Assembly: GCA_051530055.1 (NCBI GenBank)
Contig: CM121343.1
Span: forward strand, 930,001 to 994,000
Direction of reading: 5' to 3'
Origin: Neoechinorhynchus agilis
Taxonomy: Eukaryota > Acanthocephala
DNA length: 64,000 bases
In this document: positions 22,403 to 34,313 of the stretch, in pieces
How positions within the stretch are numbered: position 1 is the stretch's first letter
How the letters are laid out: each line of letters starts with the position of its first letter
Program-made: the position numbers and the translations under genes
Notes under the pieces: model-generated
What the model was told of the DNA's origin: nothing
The model's input: the letters and a program-made list of their open reading frames with translations, nothing else
The model's database searches: none

Positions 22403-25400
22403 ATGGTCAATTTGGCTAAAATGAAGATTGCTGAAAAAAGCAAGAATATCTCAGGATTTGTACACAGAAAACAAATAAATTTGGAGGATGAGAAATATTT
22501 GACCAAATTGATTCTGGACGACAAGGGTAATTGATTGTTTATTAAAAATGAACATAAAAGTTGTTATCGTCTATAGAAATCGAGTTGAGTAGAGCCGAAA
22601 AGAAAAGCGAGTTAACAAAGGAAAAATTGATTAGCGGAAATGCCATAATCGAAAAGAAGAATGCCATTTATAAAGATTGTGTTCCATTTTTCGGATTAAA
22701 AAGCGTAAGTGAAATCACGCGCTAGAATGATGCGTTGAATTTAAAATGATTTGTAGGCCGAAGACATTGCTATCCTTTTAAGTGATTTGGATATGAAACA
22801 TATAAAACCAATATCCGGATATGAGGTAAACATTTTTAGATCTAAATTTTAATAATATGAATAAAATTTTCAAGAAATTGTTTTTGGTGGGTCGTATTTT
22901 AATGACTAGTTCCGATTTTTTTCCACGAATTTGGATTTTACAGAAGATGAACTTTTAAAGAATCTTGTAGATATGAAAATATAGTACCTCGCTTTCAAAT
23001 TGCAAATGAAATAGACGTTGCACGTCTAGTGCACTAATTAGATTATTTTACACGGCTTTCAGGGACCTAAAATTCGTGGAATTCCATAAGAATGTAAATA
23101 CTTAAGAAATGGAATCCGACGATTAAATAATTTGGAGATGAGAATCATTTTATATTAAAAACGTCCCTGATTAAAAAGTAGCATTAGTAACTCGAGTTCT
23201 GATAAACCATTAGTTCTTTTGAACTTTCACAAACATATCACAATTTGCATATAGAAAGTCCTCAATTTGCTGAACAGTACATTTGCGGATCAAGTACAGA
23301 AATTAACAAGACTAAGATCTAGAACTAAAGAATTAAAACATTGCATTGTTGAAACGAAGAAAGATTCGCAGCTCGTCCGAAACATTCAGAATAACGTCCG
23401 CGGCGAGAATACTTTTCCAAGAAGGCATAGGCGTCGTGGTAGAAAAAACGGGCGGTACCAATTATCACGTGGATCCCGATGTCAATTTATAAGTAACGCC
23501 GTTAACTTCACGGAAAGATTGAAAAGTGTCATTGAATCGGTGAGTAGAAGTTCTCAGTTTTAGTGTAGTTTTCACTCTTCGTTAAACAATCAGGCGACAT
23601 CTTATTTAATGAGTGAGATTTCAGCAAGGGAGGAGATTTTAAGTGAAGAAGATTCAATACAAGAAGAGAAAGAGATGTCTGACCTTATAAATTACAATTC
23701 AAGATTATGGGAAGAGTACACAAAATTGAAATCAGATTTTGAAAAGCGTTTGATAGAAACGACGAACGCCGTAACGGTCAACGAACAAAATGATAAACAA
23801 CTGAAAATTGCTGAAGACTTGGCCAATAGAGATGTGACCGCAAGAATGAGATTTGTAGCCAATCACAAAATTAATAACTTTGAAGCAAAACGTAAGAGTG
23901 GATGATATGCGGCAATTGCTTATTTTAATCGGGAAATGTTTAGACGAACGTCCAACAAAATCATTGACACAGCAAATACTTAGCCATGAAATGAGCTTAC
24001 TTTTGGCCCATAATGGCATCGAACCGGATCTTGAGGTAAATATCTCCTTAGCAAAATTAAAATTGTTAGATTTCCGATGAGTCCCTCTAAGAGAATATGT
24101 GGTACCGATTTATTGCAAACGGATAATTAATGTGTAGAGCAAAAGACCTTTGACTTGCGTTTTTAGTTTAATCCCCGGCGCTCTCATGTACACCAAAACC
24201 TCTATCGTATAGTTCTCACCAAATAAATTGTTGCAAAAGTTGGATAAGACACAGGAAAACCGAGCGTTGCTTCGCCAGTTTCTATCAAAAGACAGAATAG
24301 AAACCGAATTAAACGTTCAACAAAGAAGATATGAAGACAACGGCAAGAATGCGACATGTGAATGTTTTGAGCAACTTAGGAACATGTAAGACTTTTTTTA
24401 AACAATACTCTACTCATTTTGGTTGTTTTACTGTCCAGTGTGGCAGATAAGGTGCTAGAAAATGAGAGAAAAACCGAAGAGCGAATAAATGCAATGGACC
24501 ATATAAATATAGAACAGTGTGTCAAATATTTTGTGGACATACTGATGATGAACATTAAAAAAACATTGGTTCGAGCTGGCCTCGAAGACGATTCGGTGAG
24601 TGCAAGCGAAGGGAGAGTGCTGCTCGGCGGTAACTTTGCGGGCTTTTAGGCGAAATCCCCAAAGAGAAATACATAAAATTTCCTGGCAAAATGGTGACCA
24701 TAAGAAGGGACCATTCTTTAACCAGTACTTTAATTTTTTATATTTAAAAGTTTAAAGCTACAATCACCCAATGGTTAATTTTAACAACGATTTTTCAAAA
24801 TAGCTAATAACAAAATACATTACAAAAATATTGATGATAATTTAGAGTGCTAAAGAAAAGTGATATAAAGTATCAGTTGTTTTTGATCCTTTTGAGAAAA
24901 ATCAGTAAAAATCATTAGGTTTTCGGTCTTTTATCTTCTTCTTTAGCCGAATAGCGAAGCGACCTTTAAAGACATGGCATTATGGGCATTGGAAAAGATG
25001 AAATTATTGCGACAAAAAGCTCTCGAGCAAGGTCTTGACGAATCCATTGATTACTCATTTGAAAATGTTTTGAAAGTAAGCAAAAACCTACCTTCCGTTT
25101 TAACGCATTAATGAATAAAAATAATAGATATTAAATGAAAGAAATGAGAAATCACCTGTCGAGGAAATGGTTGCCGGAGAAGCTACTATGGCCAATCCAA
25201 TGCAATATATTTTAGAAATAACTCAGCAAGATGTGAACAAGATGCAAAAAGCTATGGAGAATATGAAGCTGGAAAAACCAAAAGAGAAAAGGAGGCAACA
25301 TGCAGAAACGGCCGGGAACCTACAAAGCGGCAAGATAAGTAATATTAAAGTACTTGATAAATCCTCAATCAAGAAAATGAATGAACCATTAAGTTATAAA

Positions 25401-25424
25401 AAAGACAAGAAGGCAACGAACTAA
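22403..25424 (+). CDS. Coiled-coil protein of 583 codons, ten exons, unrecognised (copy 1)
   Basis: Exons: 22403-22526, 22577-22704, 22757-22825, 23255-23539, 23594-23891, 23944-24035, 24213-24385, 24439-24595, 24947-25075, 25128-25424. Every junction is GT-AG and the phases agree throughout. The apparent frame change at 23891 disappears once a 52-bp intron (23892-23943) is spliced. The product is strongly charged and helical: an N-terminal region (EKKSELTKEKL), a basic patch (RRHRRRGRKNGR) at about residues 150-161, then long heptad-like helices (KEMSDLINYNSRLWEEY, ENERKTEERINAM, DVNKMQKAMENMKLEKPKE). No catalytic motif, signal peptide or membrane segment. A cytoskeletal or axonemal linker would fit, but that is a guess. 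No transposase-like motif was seen. It lies in the cargo block beside a glutaredoxin pseudogene. Confidence 0.75.
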
Positions 25425-25474
25425 TTTTTTGCCGTAAAAAATTATCTTTATCGTTAGATTGTTTAAATCGGGAG

Positions 25475-25620
25475 TACAAAGAGACATTTGAATTTTTTAT
25501 AACTTGGACATATTATTGTTATTGAGACAAAAATAAACCGTTAACCGACAGTAAAATTCTTATCACTGACAATTCCAAATACGCAAGATCACTTTCCAAA
25601 CAGTTAAAAATTTATAGTAT
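25475..25620 (+). repeat. Right arm of inverted repeat around the coiled-coil gene
   Basis: The 3' flank of the coiled-coil gene. It is the partner of 21916-22070 in opposite orientation, and is also present after copies 2 and 3. Confidence 0.7.
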
Positions 25621-25639
25621 AAGAATCTCGAAGAAATAA

Positions 25640-25745
25640 TTAATCATCTTATCACACGCTTCGGCCGAACTGCATGGCTGGTAGATCTGTAAGAAGTTAT
25701 AATTTCACTTTTATTTTTGTAAAAAAATATTAAAACTTTAAATAA
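25640..25745 (+). repeat. Satellite leader, copy 2
   Basis: It matches 13128-13253 (CTTATCACACGCTTCGGCCG ... TTAAATAAGAAAGTT) and directly precedes two 118-bp monomers. Confidence 0.8.
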
Positions 25746-26010
25746 GAAAGTTGGCTTCCGATTAGACACTATCCGGCTTTACAGTTATGAAGCCTGCCCG
25801 TCCTTTTCGGACATTCATTTGAGTATCTTGTGCAGAAGGAATCCGATGTCGAATTGTTAAGCCCTGAACAATCTCCTGATTAGACATCATCCGTATTTAC
25901 AGTTATGAAGCCTCTCGGTCGTCTTCGGGGCTTCATTTGAGTATCTCGTGCAGGCAACGAACTAATTTTTTGCCGTAAAAAATGATCTTTATCGTTAGAT
26001 TGTCCGTGTA
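25746..26010 (+). repeat. 118-bp satellite, two diverged monomers and a chimeric end
   Basis: Monomers carry ACAGTTATGAAGCC near 25780 and 25898. At about 25950 the array passes into a second copy of the last bases of the coiled-coil gene and its 3' flank (GGCAACGAACTAATTTTTTG, also at 25413), a sign of recombination between repeat units. Confidence 0.8.
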
Positions 26011-26099
26011 TAGTTAACTTCATTTACACTTAAAAAGATGTATCTGACTAAGTTCAACAGACGCTAAATAAAAATCGAAGCTGATCTCAGGCTAAGTGG

Positions 26100-26375
26100 C
26101 GAATTTAATTACATTCCATAGTAGTGCCGAGGTTCTCCACAGGACTAAAGTTCCTAATGATTCAAAGGGGGCGAGATATCGATGAGGGGATTAAATTCAG
26201 TTATGAGTCCAACCTCCTGGGGACATATCTGGGGATCTGGAGGAATGTGTAATAATAGTAATCGTACGGTCAAGGGTATTTATCGCAGAGCACCGCTTCT
26301 CTGACCCAGATCGGTGGGCTGTTCGCCCAAGGAAAATAATCGGCCGTGTAATGATGGTCACTTCAACACTAAATA
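26100..26375 (+). mobile_element. tRNA-derived SINE, 3' body
   Basis: It shares GATGAGTCC-like, GGGGATCTGGAGGAATGT and CTGACCCAGATCGGTGGG with the other copies and ends CACTTCAACACTAAAT. The tRNA-like head is not recognisable here. Confidence 0.6.
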
Positions 26376-27838
26376 CAAATATTTCATTTTGGGCTTTCCT
26401 GATGAATTTTGGGATTTCATTTAGCCAAAATTACAATGGAGTGCGTGTAAGTGACCAAATGAGGATTAATCGCGATGTACTTAGAGATATGTTAAAAATC
26501 GATTGAATGAGCCTAGATAAAGTCGGGAAGTTTCCATATCTACCACAGTAGCTGTGTTCGATGTTTTTTTCGGACCATTTTCTGTGCATGTGAATTTCTG
26601 TCCAAATTCAATTTAGACTTCGCGATTATTTGGAAAGCCGTTCGGAGCTTTTAAACGCGAAGATTTGTTGACGCCTTACCTGTGAAGATCGTTTAATTTG
26701 GAAATGAAAAATACAACAAGGGGCAAAAGCACCGAAATATGGATCAGTTGATGAGAAAATGATATTGCGGACATTGGTAGATACTCTCAATGAAAATTAA
26801 AAGATACAAAATTACTCAGTCGATGATTTCCGCTTTAAGAGAAGAAAAGTGAAAGCACTTACATATCCTATAGCCGGCTTGGTGTCAGAAAATCAATTAC
26901 AATTAGTAATTTGGTTGTCAATTCAACGTTCGAAGTAAATAAATTAAATATTGATCATTCCCATTTCCACGAGCAGGTTAAAATGACTGCGTTTATGCGA
27001 AAACGTTCATTAGAAAAGGACTTCATCGTCAACCGCCGTTCATGGTTCAATTTAGAGTATAATAAAAGCGTGATAAATTTAAGAGCGTCTCTAGTACCGC
27101 CTGATTGATCAATAAGCACAAATCAAGTGAAAAAAGCGGTCACCATGGACCAATATTTTCATTTGGATGGTAAATTGTTCCGGAAAGGGAAAAATTGATT
27201 TCATTGGAACGCGTGTTTCTGATGTGGGGATAAGATTAGACCATTTCGATTCGAACCAATATTATCATTATGTTACCATCCTATAACATAGGAAACTATA
27301 ATAAAGGCATGGGAAACGACTTGCAAGCATGGTGCGTTTTTCCTAGTTTCTACTATATAAAATTTATTTTCACTGGTCCCATGTTTTCGGCATTTTAGCC
27401 GTTTCGCAAGGAATTAACGTGGGAAAGTCATTAAGTATGGCCTTATATCTGTTCGACCAATGGTAAAGATAACAAGGAAGCAATTTGCTTTTCCGGATCG
27501 CGAAAATACAATGGTCGTCGGTGGATGCTTAGTCGTTTGCAATCTACACACACACACACCTTACACTCACTGACTAGTCCTGATGACGTTTCACTCACAT
27601 TACCTTCCGAAAGGGGTACTCCGCCCTGGTGAGTTTTTAGGACGTCACCCGTTTACCGGATTTAGGTCCTATGCGAAGCAGCGTATGAATCCGGGTCTTC
27701 TGTAATGCATTATTCTTTACATAGAGAACCACAGTCCGTAGGTGTTTGATTGAAATCCAATCATATTTGCGCATTTGACTACATTTATTGGTGGTCGGCT
27801 AAACTTTAAACCGTCAACATTGTAGAGAAAACGTTCAA
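26376..27838. other. Intergenic / FOXO upstream region
   Basis: No supported gene. A 65-codon frame at 26911-27108 lacks an ATG and is unrecognised. A (CA)n run lies at about 27546-27559. Confidence 0.45.
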
Positions 27839-29206
27839 ATGGACAAACAAATTGCGGATTTGCTTATTTGCGACAACATCCATCAAGAGGACACGAGTGT
27901 AGATTTTCTTGCAAGTGTTACGCCGGATACTCATGACGAGCAAACGATGGATTTGGTGGTGGAACGAGCTGAGCATCTTTCTGAAAGCCTTGCTGCTTGT
28001 GCCAAGAAGAGAGTCAATAGAAGGAACGCTTGGGGCGATATGTCCTACGCTGACCTTATAAGGAAAGCTATTGAATCAAGTCAGGATAGACGGCTGACCC
28101 TATCTCAGATTTATGATTGGATGATTCAAAATGTTGAATATTTCAGGGACAGGAGAGATAAAAACAATAGCGTCGGTTGGAAGGTTTGTAGACTTTGCTT
28201 GTTTCGTAACTAGTCTGTGCTTTCTATTAAGAACTCCATTCGCCATAACCTTTCTCTCCACGACGAATTCATACGAGTTCAAAATGAAGGAGCGGGAAGG
28301 AGCTCCTGGTGGACGGTAACTGCTCGGAAATTCGAGAAAAAAAAGTCAGTCCGGAAAAAGAACACGCAACTATTAACAAATGAGCAAAAAAAGGAAAGGA
28401 AACGTGGTCGTAAAGTCCTCAAACGTGAGCCTGTCAAGGTGAATGTCAACGCTAGCGGTGCCAGTCATTATACACTACCACCAGTGCCAATAATGAACTC
28501 TGGCTTAAGTCTTGATTTTCACTTGGATTCCACCTTCTTTTCCCAAATCATAAATACTCCTGCCCACGTTCATTCTTCGACTGATCAAAATGGTACTGCA
28601 CTAAGTTCATCAATTAACCCCACTTTCCGATCATACGGCCAGGATGCCTCCTCACTGTATGCAAATAGCCCGTCGAATTATGCATACGGAGGGTTTGATC
28701 ACTTGCAAAATATTGGCGCTTTTCCAATGAGTCATTTCATCAGTCAATATCTTTTACATGGCGAAGAAAATCGACAAATGGGAGAAATGCATCAGTCCAG
28801 TAGCGATGCATTATCAACAACCGATGCTGTCACATTTGATTCCACCAATAATGCGAGTTACGTTACAACAATGAGCATGGAGGATCCGCAGCAATCACAA
28901 CATGGCAGCATTTTGGATCAAATGTTTACTGCTGTGAATTCCGAGGTTCCGTTGAATGGTGGAGTGGCGATAAGACACTCTACTTTGTGTGGAGATTGTC
29001 AGGATGGAATCGAGCCAGCGGCCCAAGAACATACGAATCCAGCAGTTTTATACGATTATCATCAACCAAATATGACCCTCAGTCATCCACAATACGTTCA
29101 AACATTTCATTTGGCAGGAAATGGCGAATATTCGCCAAGCACGACAAATGGAAACTACAATGTCTTACCGAACCATGATCCAAACGGATTACAGTTTGAT
29201 CTTTGA
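27839..29206 (+). CDS. FOXO: FOXO-class forkhead transcription factor
   Basis: Two exons, 27839-28183 and 28232-29206, with a 48-bp intron, give 439 residues. The forkhead domain spans about residues 58-150: [25 protein letters not shown], the FOXO-type insertion [12 protein letters not shown], recognition helix [13 protein letters not shown] and wing SSWWTV. The intron falls exactly at GWK/NSIRHN, a common forkhead intron site. A basic tail ([15 protein letters not shown]) supplies nuclear localisation. FOXO factors are the nuclear output of insulin/PI3K/AKT signalling. The N-terminal AKT site usual in FOXO (RxRxxT before the forkhead) is not evident, and the site after wing 2 is altered (RKKNT). 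The rest is Ser/Asn/Gln/His-rich and probably disordered transactivation sequence. Confidence 0.93.
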
Positions 29207-30297
29207 GTCTGAATAATGTTTTGATTTATTTGGTGAAAATTACTTTTGCATGTTTAAATCGTAATGATCGAATCACTCCAATCGACTTCACGCTCATCGT
29301 TAAGCAAAATTATACTTCAGAGTATATTTGCTGCTTTCTATAAAAAAATGAGTCAGTGCAGCGAAAAACAAAGCCTTTACTTATCTTTTGGTCAAATGGT
29401 TTTAGTATTTAAATTAAAAATGGAACTAGTGTGGTGCTTCTCATGATCAGGAACTCGCTTCTTGTGTTTGTAGGTAGGAAATAAAAAATTTAAGCCGCCA
29501 CCAAATATTTCCTTTTAAATTAGTGAAAAAAATAGAATTTATAACGCAATAACTTTATCTTCTTTTCATACCACATTCTTAAGGATTATAGCTTGAAATT
29601 TACGATGCAAAAAATGATAAAAATTAATTATTTTTTGCACGATCCAAAAACTTCTGTGAATATTATCGAGCTGAAAATAACATTTATGGCGAAAGCAAGA
29701 AATAAACTTAAGGAACAAAGATCAACGGTGATTATTTATCTCATTTGCCAGGTCTTTTCGCCGATAAATTCCCATAAATAAAGCTGGAACCTATAACGTT
29801 TTATTACCTGTTCACTTTTTAATTTCTTAATTACACTGCTACCATAGCTAGTGATTCGGTTTAGATGAAAGATCAGTCATTGTTTGTCTTACATCGTGGA
29901 ACAATTACAAACATTGACTGATGAGGTGAAGTTTCCTCGCGAAATATCGGAATTTAAAAAAATATCTTTCCAATAATGAATATACTTCTTGCATTTAACA
30001 AAATGGATACTGTTTGATTTGGACGCCTGAATTGAAAAGAGCATCCCAACGAAAATGCCCGCGTTTGATCCTAATCCATTTTCGCAGGTTCAATTTTTTA
30101 CACTTATAAACAGCAGGAATAGACTGAGGGATATGAGGTCAATTCGGCTCCCAATCTCATTCCTACTGCCTGGATCAATTTACTGTAGGGCCTAATGTAT
30201 CATTCAAAGAATAACTGATGGTGATTATTAATTGTCAGGTGTATGTGTTCTTTATTTGTCTCCGAAAAATACGATTGATTTTCGTACAACTATTTAT
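29207..30297. other. Intergenic between FOXO and receptor gene, no gene seen
   Basis: AT-rich, with a probable FOXO 3' UTR at its start. Short frames at 29264-29446 and 29593-29781 are not supported. Confidence 0.5.
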
Positions 30298-33279
30298 TCA
30301 AGCCTTCTTAGATCCATTCAAGAATAGGTACGGAGAGCTGAGCATTATAAGGAATGTACCGGCAAGAAATACAACCATTGTAGTGAATAGGAATACCCGA
30401 TCGATTACAGTTGCTGCCATTCGCCATTCTTCTTTGACCTCCAAAAGTTCATTATAGATGAAAATTTAAAAGATAAACTTACTGTTGCATATCTTCCCTC
30501 GTGCTGCAATTGCGACGCTATAGCATTTGTCTGAAGTGCAATGTCCTGAAGTACTCTTCTTGTACATTCTTCAAATTGTTTGAATTGATTAACTTTATTA
30601 GTATGATGTTTTTGCTCATTGCTATGTTCGTAGTTGCGAGTAGCTAAATCCATTTCCACATTATCGGAAGTGAAATCAATCTCATTTGTTTGATTATCCT
30701 GCGGTCGCCGTATAGTCAGGTAACGTGGTAAAACATCGAGGAAAATTCGACGAAATAAAATTGGCATTCGATATGTTCGCGGGGTCCGAAAATTTATGTT
30801 AATGATAATTATAGTTGAAATAATTGTGAGCATATTCAAAAAAAATATAAATATCACATATTTTGAAATGAGTGGAATTATTGATGTATGAGGCAATAAC
30901 TTTCCAGTCAATACCAGGAACACGTTGATTGACATTAAGGTGGATATGCTTACGATTATTTTCTCTCCTGCGTCCGAAGGAAGGTGAAATTTCCGAGAAT
31001 TACGGAATAATAGGAACATTCGAACTCATAAAAAGGTCGCGTACGAACGGATGAAATTTAATCAAATATTAAATGTGTCACAAGAAACCTAACTGCAAAA
31101 CGCATTTTCGTCCATTAAACGGACTTGATAGCACTTGGTTGAAACAAAATATGACCGCAATTCTAAAACTGTTTGGATCGAAAATGCGAAAATGAAGCAT
31201 TGACTAATGAATTTTAGGATTGTAATTTTTCATCTTTTACTTCCTAATACGTGAACAAAAAGACACGACTTTACATGGTATTTGAAACCCCTCATTTGTC
31301 CCATATTCCGAGATTCTCAAAGTATACCAACACTCAAAAAGCCGGTGAGCACAAGCGGGATGAGCAAATTGATTGTGTAGAATAGAGATTTGCGTCTAAT
31401 GACTGTTTGGAATACCATTTCGACTCTTGTGTTGTTATGGGTAAACACCAGTTTCCCAGGCGCATCAATTATATCCCATGATCCACTTGTGTGATACTCC
31501 ATAAGGGTAATATACTTTCTATCTTGATAGTAATCGAAGGCTAACTCCTTTGCATTGTACGTCCATGAGCCTAAACGTAACTCACAGATCTGTTGATCGA
31601 ATGGGAAATATCTAATGTCGACTTTGCAACTGCTCTTGTGTATGGATATCGGCACCCACAGCATTGAACCGTCGTACTTTATGACAACCTTTGGTCTATA
31701 AGTAGTTATGTATTGTCCATCAGCACTACATGCATTTAATCAGGCTTGAAGATTATGTCTCAGATTAACTAACTTATTAAACAAAACTATTTCTGGTCGC
31801 CATACAAGATCTGGGTGTAGTCTGATGCTCTCTAAGCCGCCGTACTCTGATGGATTCCAAACAAGGTTCTTATCTAACCACGACTAAGCACAAAATTATC
31901 CACTCATCTTGTATAAACGGGAAATTACCAGCTCGAGAAAATGATTCACTTTCATTAGTTGCTCTCTTTCCGACTAAATATATATTTGGATATGTTGTAA
32001 AAAATAAACCCAACTGGATCAGAATATTTCGCCATATAGTCAAACCGAATTTTGTTTAAATACCGCAGGGTCGCGGATAAAATGGTAAAGATAACTCGCA
32101 TTGAGTTTTTTTATCAGAAGATATAAACAAGTACGAAATATTTTCTTCGCTCAATCGTTTTAAATGAAAAATCACTCGAGAATGACGGATCTTTTTAGTT
32201 GTAAATACAGGGTCACTGCCAGCGTCTTTTTGAAGGTACTGGCGCATTATAAATATTGATTATGATCAAAATGTTTGGTTTGATTTAATATTAATCATAA
32301 GGAGATTTGTAATGCAGTCCCCAGGGGGAGCGGCTACTGCCGCGGAGGACCGAAAGGTTGCGAAATATAAAGAATTAAGTAGGCCTCACGTTTTTATACC
32401 CTTTGGAGTGGAGACTCTTGGTGCGCTCGGTAGTTCGGCACTTAGATTTACGGAGTAGTTATCGAGTAGACTCCAGGCCAAGAAATGAAATGCAAGAGCT
32501 GGTGCCTTCCTGCGCCAAACCATTGGTCTCGCGATCCAAAGAGGAAACGCAGCGAGTGTGGTCGCGACCACTGAGGGGAGAGCAATGCCTCTTCTTCGTG
32601 GACGGTGGTGATTGTTGAAACGTTTTGTTGTTGTGTGTAAATGAAAGAGTTGCTTTCAAAAAAGGAAACAAAATTTTAGTTTTAACATTACGTAAAAAAT
32701 TTCTTTTAAAACTCAATGCTGCGCGTTGTATCGTAGGAAATGATAATCTAATAAATCAAAGTCGATAAACGTGCGACGTTTTATCTGAACGAGATGAGTA
32801 TTCGAGGTAAAATTATAATCTTACATTATAAAACTGATTTTTTGCACTTATAAAATTGATAGAGTCCAAGAGTCGTCCACAATTGGATAAAAATGCTTGA
32901 TTGTTATGAATGAAATGGTTAACAGAATCTACGCATGTAATTTATAGTTTTTCAGCTATTATTTGCCTTCAATACCAAAAACGAACATTGTAAATGAGGG
33001 TGAGATATATGACAAAGATAGGACGGAGCATGTTAAAACCGACACATACCACGCTGATTAGCTGATGGAAGCCTATTCCTAAGTTTGCTCGGAACGTTTC
33101 ATTGTGGTATCGAACCGGTCTCAAAAGTGGATTGTAATTCTTTAATAGTTTTTCTTGTAGTTTTTCTTCGTGATAAGATGTATTTCCTACAATAGAATGT
33201 AGCGGCATTTATATTGCATTTTAAACTGACCGATTCCTATCGTGCCCATGAAAATGAGCATCATGATTACGTGAGACAT
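30298..33279 (-). CDS. Nicotinic acetylcholine receptor-type subunit (non-alpha, cys-loop)
   Basis: Exons on the minus strand: 33279-33231 (signal peptide MSHVIMMLIFMG), 33186-33050 (LLKNYNPLLRPV), a 45-nt micro-exon 31973-31929 (EREQLMKVNHFLEL), 31883-31774 (WNPSEYGGLESIRLHPDLVW), 31725-31328 (cys-loop CKVDIRYFPFDQQIC, TM1), an exon ending at 30483 (TM2 GEKIIVSISTLMSINVFLVL, TM3, cytoplasmic loop), and 30438-30298 (TM4, stop). Phases agree, except that the acceptor of the TM2 exon near 31020-31035 is unclear. The GEK at the start of TM2 predicts a cation-selective pore. The loop C region has no vicinal cysteine pair, so this is a non-alpha subunit that would pair with others in a pentamer at the plasma membrane. 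A LINE A tail lies in the intron between exons 2 and 3. Confidence 0.9.
32305..32640 (+). mobile_element. LINE A 3' tail fragment in receptor intron
   Basis: Plus-strand frames read GVETLGALGSSALRF and IGLAIQRGNAASVVATTE, the C-terminal end of LINE A, and end in GGACGGTGGTGATTG as in the copy at 21850. It is 5'-truncated and antisense to the host gene. Confidence 0.85.
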
Positions 33280-33422
33280 TTGCCCCATTTCGACGTCTTT
33301 AGTTCCTGTGCATTTCCCTCCGCTACCGCATGCCACAGAAAGCGAATTTCGCATAATGATCGCAAAATAAGGAGCGCAGTCTCATTGTAGAGATCCCAAT
33401 GCCGTGGTGGTTTATCGAGCAT

Positions 33423-34313
33423 TTAGAGGAGTGCACCCAATGCAACTTCAAGCTCTTCCTTCATCGATTTTACCTTTCCTTTTTCGCTTTCCAGTAGACC
33501 CTCAATCTCCTCATTTTGCCGTTTAAATTTATACGCTGCTCTTTCCGCTTTCTCTTTAAAGCGTTCGGATCTCTCAACCGTCGCCGTCAGCTGCTTTACT
33601 TGCTGCTCCAGTTGAGCTTCCCGATTGTTCATTTGTGCTGCATTGTTCTTCAAAGATTGGTTTTCTTCCTTTAAAATCTTGGATTCATCTCTTAATTTAC
33701 TTAGCTCATTCTCGGTGTACGTTAAGCGTCCTACACTTTTCTCAAGCTCCACTTCGGCAATTTTTAGTTTTCTGCACAAGTCGTCACAATTGTCGGACAA
33801 CTTCGATGACCGTTCCATTTCCGTATTAAGCCGAGTTTGCAGGACATCCACTTTTTGGGTCAATTCAATAGAATGCTTTTCGAAAACTTGAAGTGATAAC
33901 CGGTTTTGTTCGCTTTTTCCAACCAGTTCCTCGATTTGCAACTGACTTTTGTCAAATTTTAACTCTAGTTCAGACATTTGGTTTTCAAGCAAAAGTTTCT
34001 GTCGACGGGTGGATTCGAGTTCGAGTTCAAGGTGATTCACATGCGCATCTCGACTTGTAAGCTTTCGATCCAATGTCTCAACTTTTAGTTCGGCATCAGT
34101 TGCAGCCTTGATCGCTTGCTTAAGTTCATTTGTTAACTTGTTTATTTTGTCATTGCTGTCATTAAGGCCATTCTCCAGCATTTTCTGCTTATCACGATTC
34201 TTGACCGAATCCTCCAGTGCTTGATCCCTCTCCATTTTGAGTGCTTGCATCTTTTGCTTTATTGATTCCATTGCGATCGATGTTGTCGAACCTGTAGCTT
34301 GCGTTGTTGCCAT
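33423..34313 (-). CDS. Tropomyosin-like coiled-coil protein, intronless
   Basis: A single exon of 296 residues with a good ATG at 34313. After a 13-residue leader the protein restarts at MESIKQKMQALKMERDQA, the canonical tropomyosin N-terminus, and then runs 283 residues, the length of a classic tropomyosin (284). Heptads are continuous and free of proline (TDAELKVETLDRKL, ELELESTRRQKLLLENQM, LSKLRDESKILKEENQ). Tropomyosin lies along actin filaments and gates myosin access. Middle and C-terminal sequence is quite divergent and the usual C-terminal overlap residues are replaced. Lack of introns could mean a retrocopy that has stayed open, or a fast-evolving paralogue. Confidence 0.75.
   Translation of the reverse strand: MATTQATGSTTSIAMESIKQKMQALKMERDQALEDSVKNRDKQKMLENGLNDSNDKINKLTNELKQAIKAATDAELKVETLDRKLTSRDAHVNHLELELESTRRQKLLLENQMSELELKFDKSQLQIEELVGKSEQNRLSLQVFEKHSIELTQKVDVLQTRLNTEMERSSKLSDNCDDLCRKLKIAEVELEKSVGRLTYTENELSKLRDESKILKEENQSLKNNAAQMNNREAQLEQQVKQLTATVERSERFKEKAERAAYKFKRQNEEIEGLLESEKGKVKSMKEELEVALGALL

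Larger units (their letters stand above)
17043..25620 (+). repeat. Cargo block copy 1 (glutaredoxin pseudogene plus coiled-coil gene)
   Basis: This segment is repeated as the reverse complement at 43546-49574, and in part on the same strand at 35789-37669. Ignoring later LINE insertions, the copies are nearly identical through exons, introns and flanks. The left edge is the CGTCGCCTCATTTAC motif at 17043, matched at 49574. The right edge runs into the satellite leader at about 25640. In this copy LINE A is inserted at 18091-21915. Confidence 0.9.

Noticed and set aside
23880-24080. A frameshift in the coiled-coil gene at about 23891
   Set aside because: A consensus 52-bp intron (GTAAGAG ... 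TTTAG) restores the frame exactly, in both complete copies.
27540-27720. Possible transposon end near the (CA)n run upstream of FOXO
   Set aside because: No second copy or inverted partner was found in the window.
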